DNA of 64,000 nt from contig CM034145.1 in the NCBI GenBank assembly GCA_019914995.1, positions 62,001 to 126,000 on the forward strand. The letters run 5' to 3'. The translations under genes and the position numbers were made by a program. Each line of letters begins with the position of its first letter. Positions within the stretch are counted from its first letter, which is position 1. This DNA comes from Acanthochlamys bracteata (taxonomy: Eukaryota; Streptophyta; Magnoliopsida; Pandanales; Velloziaceae). Below are positions 12,153 to 23,346 of the stretch, one piece after another. The notes under the pieces are model-generated. The model made no database searches, had not been told where the DNA came from, and saw nothing but the letters and a program-made list of their open reading frames with translations.

Positions 12153-12557
12153 TGTTGGAAATAGTGAGTGTGTTCGATTGTCGATAGAAGCAGCGAAAAT
12201 ATAAACACACTCAAAGATCCTGCTTGTTTATATCTCTCACACTTGATGTGAGAATGATTCTTTCTCATTTCTATCTTGTTCTCTTTTCCAAGCAAATGTC
12301 TTTTATTCATATATATAATGCTTCAAGGAGACTCTTGAACTTCCAAACGGTTGTCCTTTCATCTTCCCATTAATTGTCTAAGTCCTTTAGTCTTCCATCT
12401 TCCAAAAGATGCTTCAAAGTCTTTGACCGTTGACTTTCCAACTTCTTAGGTGATGATTCGTCTTCATTGATCTTTAGCATTGCAATATGAATGCACATTT
12501 AACTTGTTGCATTCAAATAAATCACTAATTTATATATTGACTTTATAATTTCTAACA
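12153..12557. mobile_element. Solo LTR, 405 bp, with intact target duplication
   Basis: Starts TGTTGGAAAT and ends ATTTCTAACA (inverted ends, 9 of 10). Flanked on both sides by TAGCG (12148-12152 and 12558-12562). The paralogous block reads through a single TAGCG near 4967-4971, which is the pre-insertion site. A TATA-like gtttatatc lies near 12226. No internal region or second LTR is present, so it is a recombination product (solo LTR), probably Copia type by its ends. Confidence 0.9.
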
Positions 12558-13334
12558 TAGCGTACGAGAATTTCGGAATTTCGTTCGATTGCTAATTTTC
12601 TGAATTGGACCAACTATTAATGTTTAGAAATTTGAGTTGATTTTGTTCTATAATTGCAAATTCTGCCCTCTATATTACTATCTAAACAGGTTCAATCCAC
12701 GGCTTTTGTCCAGGCAAAAAAGGCGTGATGTATATATAGCACACGAAACATTGAGAAATTCACCGTTCGGTAATTTGCTTATATACGTCCATCTACTTAT
12801 AGTGTTTTAAAATTATTTTGTCCTATAATTGCAAAGTAGGTCCTCTGTATTACTGTTTAGATACTTTAATGCCGCAGCTTTTTGCTAGGCAAAAAAGTGT
12901 GATGTTAATTTGCAATACCAGACCATGCATGGTTTATTTTAAAATGTGTATTCAAGCCGTGATACGTACAAGCAAGGGGAAGGAACAGAAATTGTTGGTA
13001 GAATAAATAAACTGCAATATGTTTTTCAGCAACGAACAAGACGTTAATACACATCAATACACGGATTCTGAAATAACAAACTAGTAATAAGAGGAAGGTA
13101 GTAGTAAGTTTCTCTTATCATTGAGGATAATGATTAAGAGAACATATATATAGCATATTCATATACAATTGCAACCTCACTTTTGTAGTCTTACAATTAA
13201 TTTTGAATGATCACTCTCAGTGCTTGTTACTACAAAAGCTACGCCATACCAACTCCTCGTCCGTTCCATAAGCATTTGAAAAAAACCATGCTGATCAAGG
13301 CTTATCTAACACTTGACAAAAACAAAAGAGGTTT

Positions 13335-16300
13335 TCAAGCAGCCTTACCACACTCCACAAAACTTCCAGGATTGATTGTGATACTCTTTGTACAGTTATC
13401 AGTCTTGTAGATGCCAACCAACCGATCAGCCAGCTCAAACATGTTGTTCCTCAAACTACAGTAAGAGCAAGAAGCATTGGAGTTAAGCATGCGGTCCTTT
13501 AATTTCTTCAACAACTACAAATGAACTTCAAAAAACTTATTTCATGCCTGATTATGATAAATTGGGCATCCCGAGTTCGATCTTTGACATAGTGGCCCAC
13601 TATTGACACATTCTTAAAGTCTGCAATGATGTGCTTAGTTAGAATTGCAAAAATTCCATAAATAAAAAGGATCATAACAAAGTTATAGAGTGGTACCCAA
13701 AGCAGCATCTATCTCATCCATAACGTATAGAGGAGTGGGTTTGTAGTGATGAAGAGCAAATACCAGAGCCAACGAGCTGAGTGTCTGTAATGCAATAAAC
13801 TGTTTCAAACAATAAACACAAATTACTTCAAATATGTTTGAGAGTATTGATGGGTACACCTTCTCACCACCAGACAGATTAGCAATGTTTTTCCAGCTTT
13901 TCTTGGGAGGTCTAACACTGAAAACAACACCTTCAGAAAATGGATCCAATGAATCCACAAGCTCTAGTTCTGCATCACCTCCCAAAGTGATCATCTATAG
14001 TCCAAAAAAATTCATGTTATGTAGAAAGTATACGTGATCTTCCAGATCGTAAGATAAAGATATGAACTCTTAAATCTGCTGGCTTTCTCTTTAACTGACC
14101 TGATACATCTCTTTCAGTTTCAGAGATATTACATTGAATCCTGCCATGAACTCATCTAACCTGAAATACTCCCAACAGTCAAACTAGGGGCAACATCAAA
14201 TCGTAGAACAACACTACAGATAGATTTATTGGTGACTATAAAACTAAGACCTAACCTTCTCTTCCTCAATCCATCATAGAGCTTTTTCAATTCATCACGT
14301 TCTAGGGTTGCAATGTTAAGCTCCTCCACACGTTGACTGTATGCTTGAGCTTTCTCCCGATACCTAAAATAGCCAGGCTTACGATCAGCTACCCAATGGA
14401 AAAAGTGATGTTGTATAAAAGAAAAACACATACTCTGAGATTGACTCGAGGTTAGGATTCATCTCTTTAAGTTGAGCTTCAATAAGGGCTACCATCTCCA
14501 TTGCCCTTTTCAAATCACACGGCTGGCTCAAAGCAGCATCAGAGATTGTTGTTTGCACCTTCTCAGGATCAACAGCATCCTTCTGAATTCTGCAAAGATT
14601 CATTATTACTATCAAACCAGATGCAGAAATACATGTAACTCAAATCCAGTTAGTCAGTGTATACACTTTAAAAGTTTCTTACTGTTCCATGTGATCAACA
14701 AGTTTTCTCTGTATATCCTCGAGTCTTTTTCCAAATCCTTTAACTTTTGAATCCCATTCCTTTGAGAGCTTCTTCATATCTTGCAATTTGTACTCGTCAT
14801 CCACCTGATACAAGATAATGTTATAGAGAGCAGAAAATAGTATAAACAGTTTATGAACTAATACCCATGTGCAACCTCTGTAGCACGTAAATCATCCATG
14901 GCCTTCTTCAGTTTGTTGTATTCAGCCTTTGCACCATGCAATGCATCCTTATGCTCATCAATAAGCTGCAAAGATATCAGATACTTTAAGTATGCATAAT
15001 GTTCATAAACTCATTTATGCAATCAGCACAAAGAACACACAAGAATTAGTACTTGTTGTGTTTTCTTGTAGTTCTCCTGAACAATAAATGCTTTCTGCTC
15101 TATCTCTTTGAAGACAGATACCATTTTCTCCTTCTCATCCGTGATCTTTTCCTTCTCACGTTTTGATTCATCAACCCCTTTAGACAATTTACTCACCATT
15201 TTGCCACCAGCAACTACCTTTACTTTGTGTCGGTTGATTTCAGTGTTGCATTTATCAATATCCTGTTAATAGAACTAGTTAAACTAGAACAACCTGAATA
15301 CCTGAGAAAACTGCAAGCCATTAACTAGCTATACTTACTGATTGTATCTTAGAAACTTTTGACTTCTGATATTTCAACCTATCACCGCCTGCATTTTCAA
15401 TTTTGTTCTGAAGTTCCAAGGCCTACAACAGGAAAAATTAATCTGAGGTATACCAAACACTTATCAGGACAAAAACATGTTCACATATACATATGTAGAA
15501 ATGGTGATTTGATACCAATCAAAAGCGACTCACAGATTGCTTCAAATTGAGTACACTATACAAACGGTTCAAATTGCATTTTACCTTTTCTCTAAGTGCA
15601 CCAGAGGATCTGCCAAGCTTCTCAAGCTCCTTCTCCTCGGAAGATATAATTTCACCTAACTCCTTCAATCTCATGAGCTCCTCGTGCTTGGGATGTGATG
15701 CAGCTTCCAGAGATTGGAGTTGCTTTTCTAGGTATTTGTACTCTGCATTCAGACTATCTATCTGTTTGGAAAGAAAAGTCATCATCAAGTAAAATAATCT
15801 AATGAAATGTTAGCATAGTCTGATAAATGGATACCTCCTTCTGGCTTTTTGCTAATTTCATCTCAAGAAGGCTTTCGATCTTTTCAGATGACTGACAGCG
15901 CCTAGAAGCATCAGCAATCTTCTGTCGCAACTCATCTATCTGATTCACCAACTCAGCAAGTTCTCTTTCAGCATTTGCAACTGCTTCACCTGAAACACTG
16001 GCCCTGACAGAGGTCCCCATTTTACCACCACGAGGTTTGCTTCCGCCACCACTCATTGTACCAGACCTCTCAAGCAGTGCTCCTTCCAGTGTCACCACAC
16101 GCCGAATCTCCCCTGTTCCACCATAAGCAATTCGTGTTGCCTAAAATGTTGAAACCACGTGCGGCAAATCCAGCAACGTAAATTATATTAGCAAAATTTC
16201 ACGAGAGAAAAGAAAAAGCAATTTCCTCCATCTTGTATAATCAAGGTAGCGAAAGCAATGTCCTAAGAAAGCGGCTGCCTAAATTAGTGCATGTCTTGGG

Positions 16301-19300
16301 GATTCTTCTTGAGGTTTAAACACAAATTTAAAATGTAAGCATGCCTATTTGATATGCATGAAAAAGAGCTCCGTTAAAGTATTGACAAATGATGCTCCAC
16401 TGACCTACCAATCATTATATAGCTAAAGCAGTGAAGCCCCACTTTATCTGCAAAGTTACAGATATTCTATGCCTTACCATACTTTCATTCCCTAGTCTCA
16501 AAAAGCTAGGGATAATGTTCTACAAGTCAGTCATGCAGACAGTTATAAGATGCTTGAATCATTAGTCCCCCCAAAGAAAAGCCACAAATTTGGAAAGGAT
16601 CATTACAGTGAGTTATGTTCCTAACTATAGCCCTGTCATGTTGTAGTTTTGCTGGAATTTAGGTTTTAACAATATAAAGTGGAAAGGGGTGAGCAAGTCA
16701 AAAACTAGTGGCAGCCACTCCAAAGGGAACTAGCACCTACATTGCCGAGTTTAGGCACCTATGAAGGATTAAGGACTTCGGATATTTTAAATTTCTTCAT
16801 AAATATTCTTGAAAATGGAGTCAATTGTAGAAAAGCTCAATAGTAAGTGACACGCAATGCCTATCAACCAGATACTGCAAGAGTTGATGTAAGTGAATGT
16901 AAATGTGGCAGCTCGAGGTCTCTTCATCAAGAAAACTGAAATTCAACTTTCCAGCTCATCACAGAATAACAGATGTACACGACATTCACTTTATACACAG
17001 ATATCAAAGAACATCATGCTTTAAAAATTTTTGAAGTGATTATCAAGTTAAATCTGAAAGCAGATACCTGATCAAGATCCTTTGCTACTAATGTATTCCC
17101 TAGTAGAGCGTAAAATGCCAACTTCATGCGCTCATCTTTCACACTAACAAGGTCAAAAAGGCGTGGAACTCCTTCAGGGGCTACAAATTTCTCATTCAGC
17201 TTCTTTGAAAGATGAGCTTGTTTTTCCTGCAAAAAGCGAAGTTTTAGATGCATTGCAAGCCAATAAGAATTGGTTTCTCCATGAAGAAGCTTATGAATGA
17301 TATATTCCTAAAGGTTCAACCTCCAATCTAACATTCAGAAACGTTCCATGTAAGTCCGCAATTTTCTACTTAAGGAACTTGTTGGAGTTAAGGGAGTCAA
17401 TTCCCTAAAGTCTTAATCCGAACCAGCAATAAGCAGGCTCTTAATTGCTTTTGCACCTAAAAGTTCTAGTCATTCAAATAGCAATTAAATTCAGTCAGTT
17501 CATGAGCAGATAGCAAACAGGTAGAACCATGAAACTTGATCTGAAGCTGACTAGATATGAGCAATGCATACCCTTAACTCAATGCAGAGTTCTACATAAG
17601 TAAGCATTATACCTTAATGATGAAATCCTACCTAAGGCTTCTAAAAACCTTCAGATCTGCTCATTTTGCTCAGCTCTAAACAAATGCAATTGAACCGCCA
17701 CTAATCACCCTCAACAAGTACATCTCCTAGTTCTACCTTGCTAATCCATCTCTCCACTCTAATGCAGAGGAAGGACACTTATCATGAATCTTGATCATCC
17801 TTCGCAGACAAGGATATATCATGAACCACTGCTGATACAATTCTTTCAACTACTTTTTCCGTTAAGGGCCAGCATAACTAACATTTCAGAACATGCATGC
17901 AGTTTAGTAAGATATAATTAAGAGGAGCTAATATACAACTGCAACTTTTGAAATATTTAATCCAAGAAGAAATACCAGTATAATGCACGTTGCTTTGCCA
18001 ATATCATTCCTCCTAAGTAAATCAATGCATGCCATTGCTGTAGCTGTTGTTTCAACCACAATATAATCAAGTCCAGAGCAAGCAGTTGAGATTGCGATAT
18101 CATATTTAGCTGCAGGAATGTCACATGTTAAAAACATAGGACATTCTATGGGACAAACAGTGAAAAAATGACGCATGTGATGGTGCTGGAAGAGTATCAC
18201 AATATAAAACAATTCCGTAGAGACGAGCTTAGAGAATGTTCTCTAGTGGGCAATAAACAACTAGACATAAAATTTCAACATACTTCACTCTAGCATGGCC
18301 TGAAAGAAGATATTACTTCAGATAGAGTACAATTGCGAAACGGGATCCATATAGCTGACCCACCTAATGGGATGAGGCTTAGCTATTGTTGTTGATGCTT
18401 CACACTAGTATAAAACTCACCATTGATTGCACCAAGATCCCCCAACCGCCCATATATACCATCTATTTCCTTTGACTCCTTAGCGTGCAGTATAGCTTTC
18501 AAAACAGAGCCTTGGCTCTTTTCAGCTTCTAGTGTAGATATGAACTCTGTGACTTTTTGTCGAGCTGCTTGCTCAAGAGGAATAAGCGATTCTTGTTTCT
18601 TCTTGTACTCCTGCATAATTCCAGGATCATACAGAAGTCTGAAGCAACTAAGAATCAAACTTAATAGATGAATGCAATGTCATGATACCTGTTCAAGTCG
18701 ACGTGCTTCTGATTGTTCAAGCTTGTTTTCTTGCAATTTAGTTTGTATATCAGCAATATCAGCATTTTTTGCTTCGACTTTTTCAAGCAATTCTGACATT
18801 TTTTTCTTAGAATTCTCAAATGCTGCTTGACCAGCATCATGCTGAAAATCAAAGGAGTTATGTAAGTAGAAAACCTAGGAGTGTGTTACATATCACCTCT
18901 TAATATACTTTCATAAATAAACTGAATAGGAAAAAGCATCGTCTCATAGACAACGCAAGAGATTCCAATGCAAATGCTTTAAACTCAAGTCCGTGCATGG
19001 TTTAGTTAGATACTTAGATAGGTTAGCTCCATAGTTTTTGAAAAAGTAAACACATAATAAAGAAAAGGTTACTACACTTCTTTTCAGCATGCGAAATTCC
19101 ATATAACCCTTAAGTTAAGGCCAAAAAATAACTAAACTGAAACCTTTTCTTTGAGCAACTTTGATTCATTGCAAGCAACATCAAGTTTTCCTTTATGCAC
19201 AACTTGTTGACTTTCCCAAGGTTTCAATTCTGCTCGGACCCCCGCAAGCTCAGTACGATATCTTTCAGTTTCACCTGCATGCCAAAATGAATATACAAGT

Positions 19301-22300
19301 TTAAGTAGAATCATTCATTGAATAGAAACGCTATTTCATATTCAATTTGCACTTGTATTAATTAAGATTTTTCAGGTAAAGTATGCAAGAAGTAGATGAC
19401 ATGTCTATACAATAACCTGGTCATATGGACCGGACAAACTGTTTGATGTCAACAATAAAGCCAAAAATTATGCCATGACTAATATAAAGTTTAAAGCATA
19501 CAGACAACTTTTTCAATGGAAAACTCACATCCTTAGTTCACAAGACAAATTCTTAAGTTGTATCCCACAGATAAAAGGAAATTAAGCCATTAAAAAATGC
19601 AAGTGAACACAGAAGCACACATCCAAATAAGCACACACAACTTCTCATGCATGCATGCACGCAAACATATGTGCACATGACTGCAAATCACATAAATGCG
19701 CAGAGAGTGGCAGTCATACAATATGTGCAAATAAAAACAACAAAAAAAAAAAAGCAAAAACAAAAACAGACTCATCCAGAGAATTAAGAATATGGCATCC
19801 TTCAATTTATGCAAGAGCCTTTTCACACAAATTCTACCTCGTGAACTGTCAATAATTTCTTCTAGAATTTTTTCCTCATCCAATAAAAGCTGCTGCAACT
19901 TGGGTATCTCCTTTTCAAGCTCTGGAATTAATTGAGAGGACTCCTCATTCTCCCTCATAACTTCATCAATTTTGGAAGAGTCCTACAATTATAAGAAGTT
20001 ATTCATCTGGTAGCTTAGTTGAACTATACAGAAAAAAATAATGAATCATACTCTACCTGCTATGCATATCCTATCGTAAAGAACATTTAATAAGCATTTA
20101 GTTGCACTATGGTTGTACAGCTATTGATTTGCATTTATCAAGAAATGTTAGCCTTGAAAAAGAACCTTTAACTACAAGTTTGAACTACTGTACATTTTCT
20201 TTTCCTCTCGAAAAGTGGAAATAACTACTTTAAGTGAATGTGTCATACCGACACATACAAACATACAAGCAATTGAATACTAAAAAATATTCAAAGCTGC
20301 TATATAAGTAAGTACATGTCGGTCCAAATTGCAAGGCGCATATATCAAACATATATTAAACAAGCATATAAGTAAAACTTCTTGAGAAGTACCTTTTCAA
20401 TCTTGTCCTGCAATTTCTTAAGCTTCTGCTTCATGTGCTTTAGATCTTCACGGTATTTGACATCTTGCCTTTCAAACTCTTTAAACTGTTGCTTGCACAT
20501 TCTTAGGTCATTATCAAGATCCTAAAAATAACAAAATGTTATGTTAGAAGCACAATAAGCTACCACAAGAAGTAAGCAGTGGGTATGCACATTCATAAGA
20601 ATAAGAGATTTTCAGAAGTATCAGCAGACCTCTTGTCTTTTCATATACTTTTTGTGAACAAATTCTAGCTCCTTTAGGTCTTCAGAGTTCTGCTGAATTT
20701 TCTCCCTACGTCGTGAACAAAGTCGACACTTTAGACGTGTGCTTTAGTTGCTGAGTATATATCAGAGTTCAATGCACCAACCTCTCATTCACCAGTTTCG
20801 CCTCCAAAGCTGAAACATTCTCTTGCAACTCAACAGTGTGAGATATAGCATCTTCTGAAGCTAACTTTGTAGCCTTCTCTTGCCATCTGAGCAAACTTAG
20901 CTCCTTTAATATATAAGCTTCAGCTTCATTCTTCACATTCTACAAATAATAAAATAAAAAGTTACAACTTTTTTATAGCAGGTCTGAGGAACAAGAAAAG
21001 GACTGAATGACCTTGAGAACATACTTCCAAGTTATCTTTCTCTCTTTCAGCAAGCTTTACCATTTGCACAGCCGCTGATCGTTTTTCATTAAGTGCCTCA
21101 AGCCTGCGAGATTGATAGTTCACAGGAAATAAATATCCACATCATATTATTCGAAAGCCTTGCAGCAAACTTTGCCAAGAAATTTACGCAGATTCAGAAT
21201 GTCAAAATCATGTCTCCTATCTTATCTCAAAAGAAATTATGACTGTTAACTATGCATAACTGCAAGAGTGAACAGGAGATTAGATGATATGAAAAGAAGA
21301 GTAAGAGAAGCCTCAGCAGAGATGTGAGTAGGCTGAAAGGATGCAAGAATATTGGTGGGGCAAATTTGAGACACCAATTATTAAGATATGGACTAGATAG
21401 CTGCAATTTCACGGCATTGTCCAAAATCTCAGACAATGCTAATGGTCAATATGAAATAACAAGATGTATTGATATACTGTACGTGATAGTAGATCAAAAG
21501 AGGAAAAGACTAACTGTTTGTATGCTTCCTCAATCTTTTCCACATACTGATTTGTTCCAATAATATCTTCTAGATACTCTAAGAAGCCCTCATCATGTGG
21601 CCCTTGGGCTTTTGGCTTCATCAGCGAAATCTGTTCCACTTCGCCCTGTGTAACATTTCAAACCATAATAAGTGGCTAAACAACATTCACATACCTTTCC
21701 TTTGCACACAAGCATATCAAGCTAAAGAAAACATGCTGCATTACCATCTAAAGACATAGAACAGTTCTTTAAGCATCATAAGAAGAGTGAAAAGAAAAAC
21801 CTGAAGAATAAGAAAGCGGTTGTTATCCAAGTCGACTCCTTTTCCCTTGAGCTTCTTCGTCACCTCAGTGAAATTACTGGTGCGATCATTAATATAGTAC
21901 TTGGAGGAGTTGTCACGGAGAGCAACTCTGGTGATGGCAAAGTCACTACCTCTAACGGTCTCATAAGTTCCATCATCCTAACAAATTAACAAAGCACCAT
22001 ACCCAATCAAAGCATACTTAAGTGGGAATAATGGGTCTCATTTAATGTTCAAGAACAAAGATTACCTTATCGATAATTTCTTCAAAGTATACAGAAACAG
22101 CAGCACTGTCCAGGTTCTGGTGGTTGCTGGAGTTGTGGATCAGCTCAGACACTTTGTTCAATCTCATCTTAACTCACCCCCAAAAATAAAAATAAAAACA
22201 ATAAGATACATTTCAAAGCTTTCTATAGAATAACCGGAGAGAAGCAAAACTGGAAACCCTTGTTTCTAAAAATTTAAAACTTTAGAGCAAACAAATCAAA

Positions 22301-22643
22301 TACCTGTTTGGCGCGTTTGCCAAAGACGAAGAGCATGGCATCGATGACATTGCTCTTGCCGCTACCATTCGGGCCGACGACCGCCGAGAAACTCTGCAAA
22401 CAAATCATTCACTCGCTGAATCATTAGTTCAATCAGCGAAACAAAACCTAATCGTGAAATGCTAGAACTGGACATGGTAAAACAAGAAAAGGGGAAAACC
22501 TTATGGAAGGGACCAATTCGTTGTTCGCCGGCGTATGACTTGAAATTGCGGAGAATCATCTCCTTTATAACTAACCTCGCCCTCTTCTTCAACGGAGATC
22601 CACGGCCGACGTCGACTAACTCCTCCACCACCGCCACCACCAT
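13335..22643 (-). CDS. SMC4: SMC4, condensin ATPase subunit (28 exons)
   Basis: Core SMC subunit of condensin; with SMC2 it compacts chromosomes in mitosis and meiosis. Twenty-eight exons on the minus strand from ATG 22643 to stop 13335 sum to 3729 nt, or 1242 aa, the usual plant SMC4 length. Walker A GPNGSGKS is at residues 55-62. Long coiled coils flank a hinge at roughly 540-660 (exons 13-16, LDYIVVETT). The ABC signature LSGGEK is at 1144-1149 and Walker B YVMDEID ends at 1175. Exons: 22643-22500, 22393-22304, 22167-22066, 21977-21801, 21645-21515, 21103-21025, 20939-20782, 20705-20630, 20521-20393, 19982-19838, 19274-19144, 18841-18689, 18610-18421, 18109-17976, 17226-17068, 16140-15835, 15761-15585, 15422-15339, 15262-15053, 14965-14876, 14804-14683, 14589-14434, 14363-14256, 14160-14100, 13994-13860, 13784-13697, 13620-13548, 13455-13335. 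The last intron is GC-AG. No break was seen. Confidence 0.95.
13456..13547 (-). other. SMC4: GC-AG intron, last intron of SMC4
   Basis: Exon 27 ends ...TTTATCATAATCAG and continues GCATGAAATA, so the donor is GC rather than GT. The frame requires this border: joining it to TTTGAGGAACAAC restores [17 protein letters not shown], the conserved SMC4 C-terminus. Confidence 0.85.
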
Positions 22644-23346
22644 TCTCTGACTCAGATGGACGAACTACAAGAGATCGATCGATCGGCCAATCCTGTTTGG
22701 ACTTTGGAAATGGAAAATCTTGGCTTACTTTCAGATTTTGTTTTCAAAATTATTTGATCGAAACTTTCTACTCTTCTTGGAGGGAAAACGAAAACATTGA
22801 TAAAGACTAGTACTTAATCTCTTCCGTTGAATATGCATCCTACAGCTGATAATTTATCAAAATTACTAAATTATATAATAATAAATAAAACACATCATGT
22901 ATAAATAACTTTGTTTTGGATAGTCCTTAAATTTCTTCAGCTAAAATATGCCTCTCATCAAGAGCTAGTCTATTTATCAAAAATTGATATGAAAATAAAT
23001 TTTAAAAAATAAAATACTAAAAAACTAAATTTTGTAAAAAAAATATGTAAAGATAAATATAAAATTATTCTGAAGTGATTTTTGATCGGAAGAAGAATAC
23101 AATAATTCACCGGCGATAATAAGGTGAAGAAGAAAGTAGTAAAACATCCAAACGATATGCACAGGCTAAATGAAGGATCTTGGTGGACATCAGAGTACAT
23201 AGCAAGTAGGTAGTACGATATAACTCGAGACGTTTTCATTTCAGTAGCAACACAAATCCGATCATCCTATTCCTGTTAGCTGCTTAGGAAACTAAAAGAG
23301 AAAAAAAAAAACATTAATTCCTCCTACGAACTAACTATGAACGGGC
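22644..23346. other. Intergenic: SMC4 upstream region
   Basis: About 700 bp between the SMC4 start codon and the stop of the next minus-strand gene. It must contain the SMC4 promoter and the neighbour's 3' UTR. I see AT-rich sequence, and no gene or clear motif. Confidence 0.6.

Larger units (their letters stand above)
10906..13028. repeat. Copy 2 of the WAK-flanking block, with two insertions
   Basis: Near-identical to 4585-5505 but longer because a hAT-like element (11186-12041) and a solo LTR (12153-12557) have inserted and about 50 bases are lost near 12906. Both block copies sit upstream of a WAK sequence on the minus strand, which suggests that gene plus flank duplicated in tandem. A frame at 10911-11123 is open here but carries a TAG in copy 1 (near 4612), so I do not treat it as a gene. 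Confidence 0.85.

Noticed and set aside
12065-12310. 81-codon frame on the minus strand
   Set aside because: It runs across the boundary of the solo LTR insertion, so it cannot be an old gene.
19600-19760. CA/TG-rich and A-rich stretch in an SMC4 intron
   Set aside because: Ordinary low-complexity intron sequence; no element ends.
22730-23250. Possible gene between SMC4 and the At1g76660-like gene
   Set aside because: Only a short Phe/Tyr-rich frame with no motif; best explained as flanks.
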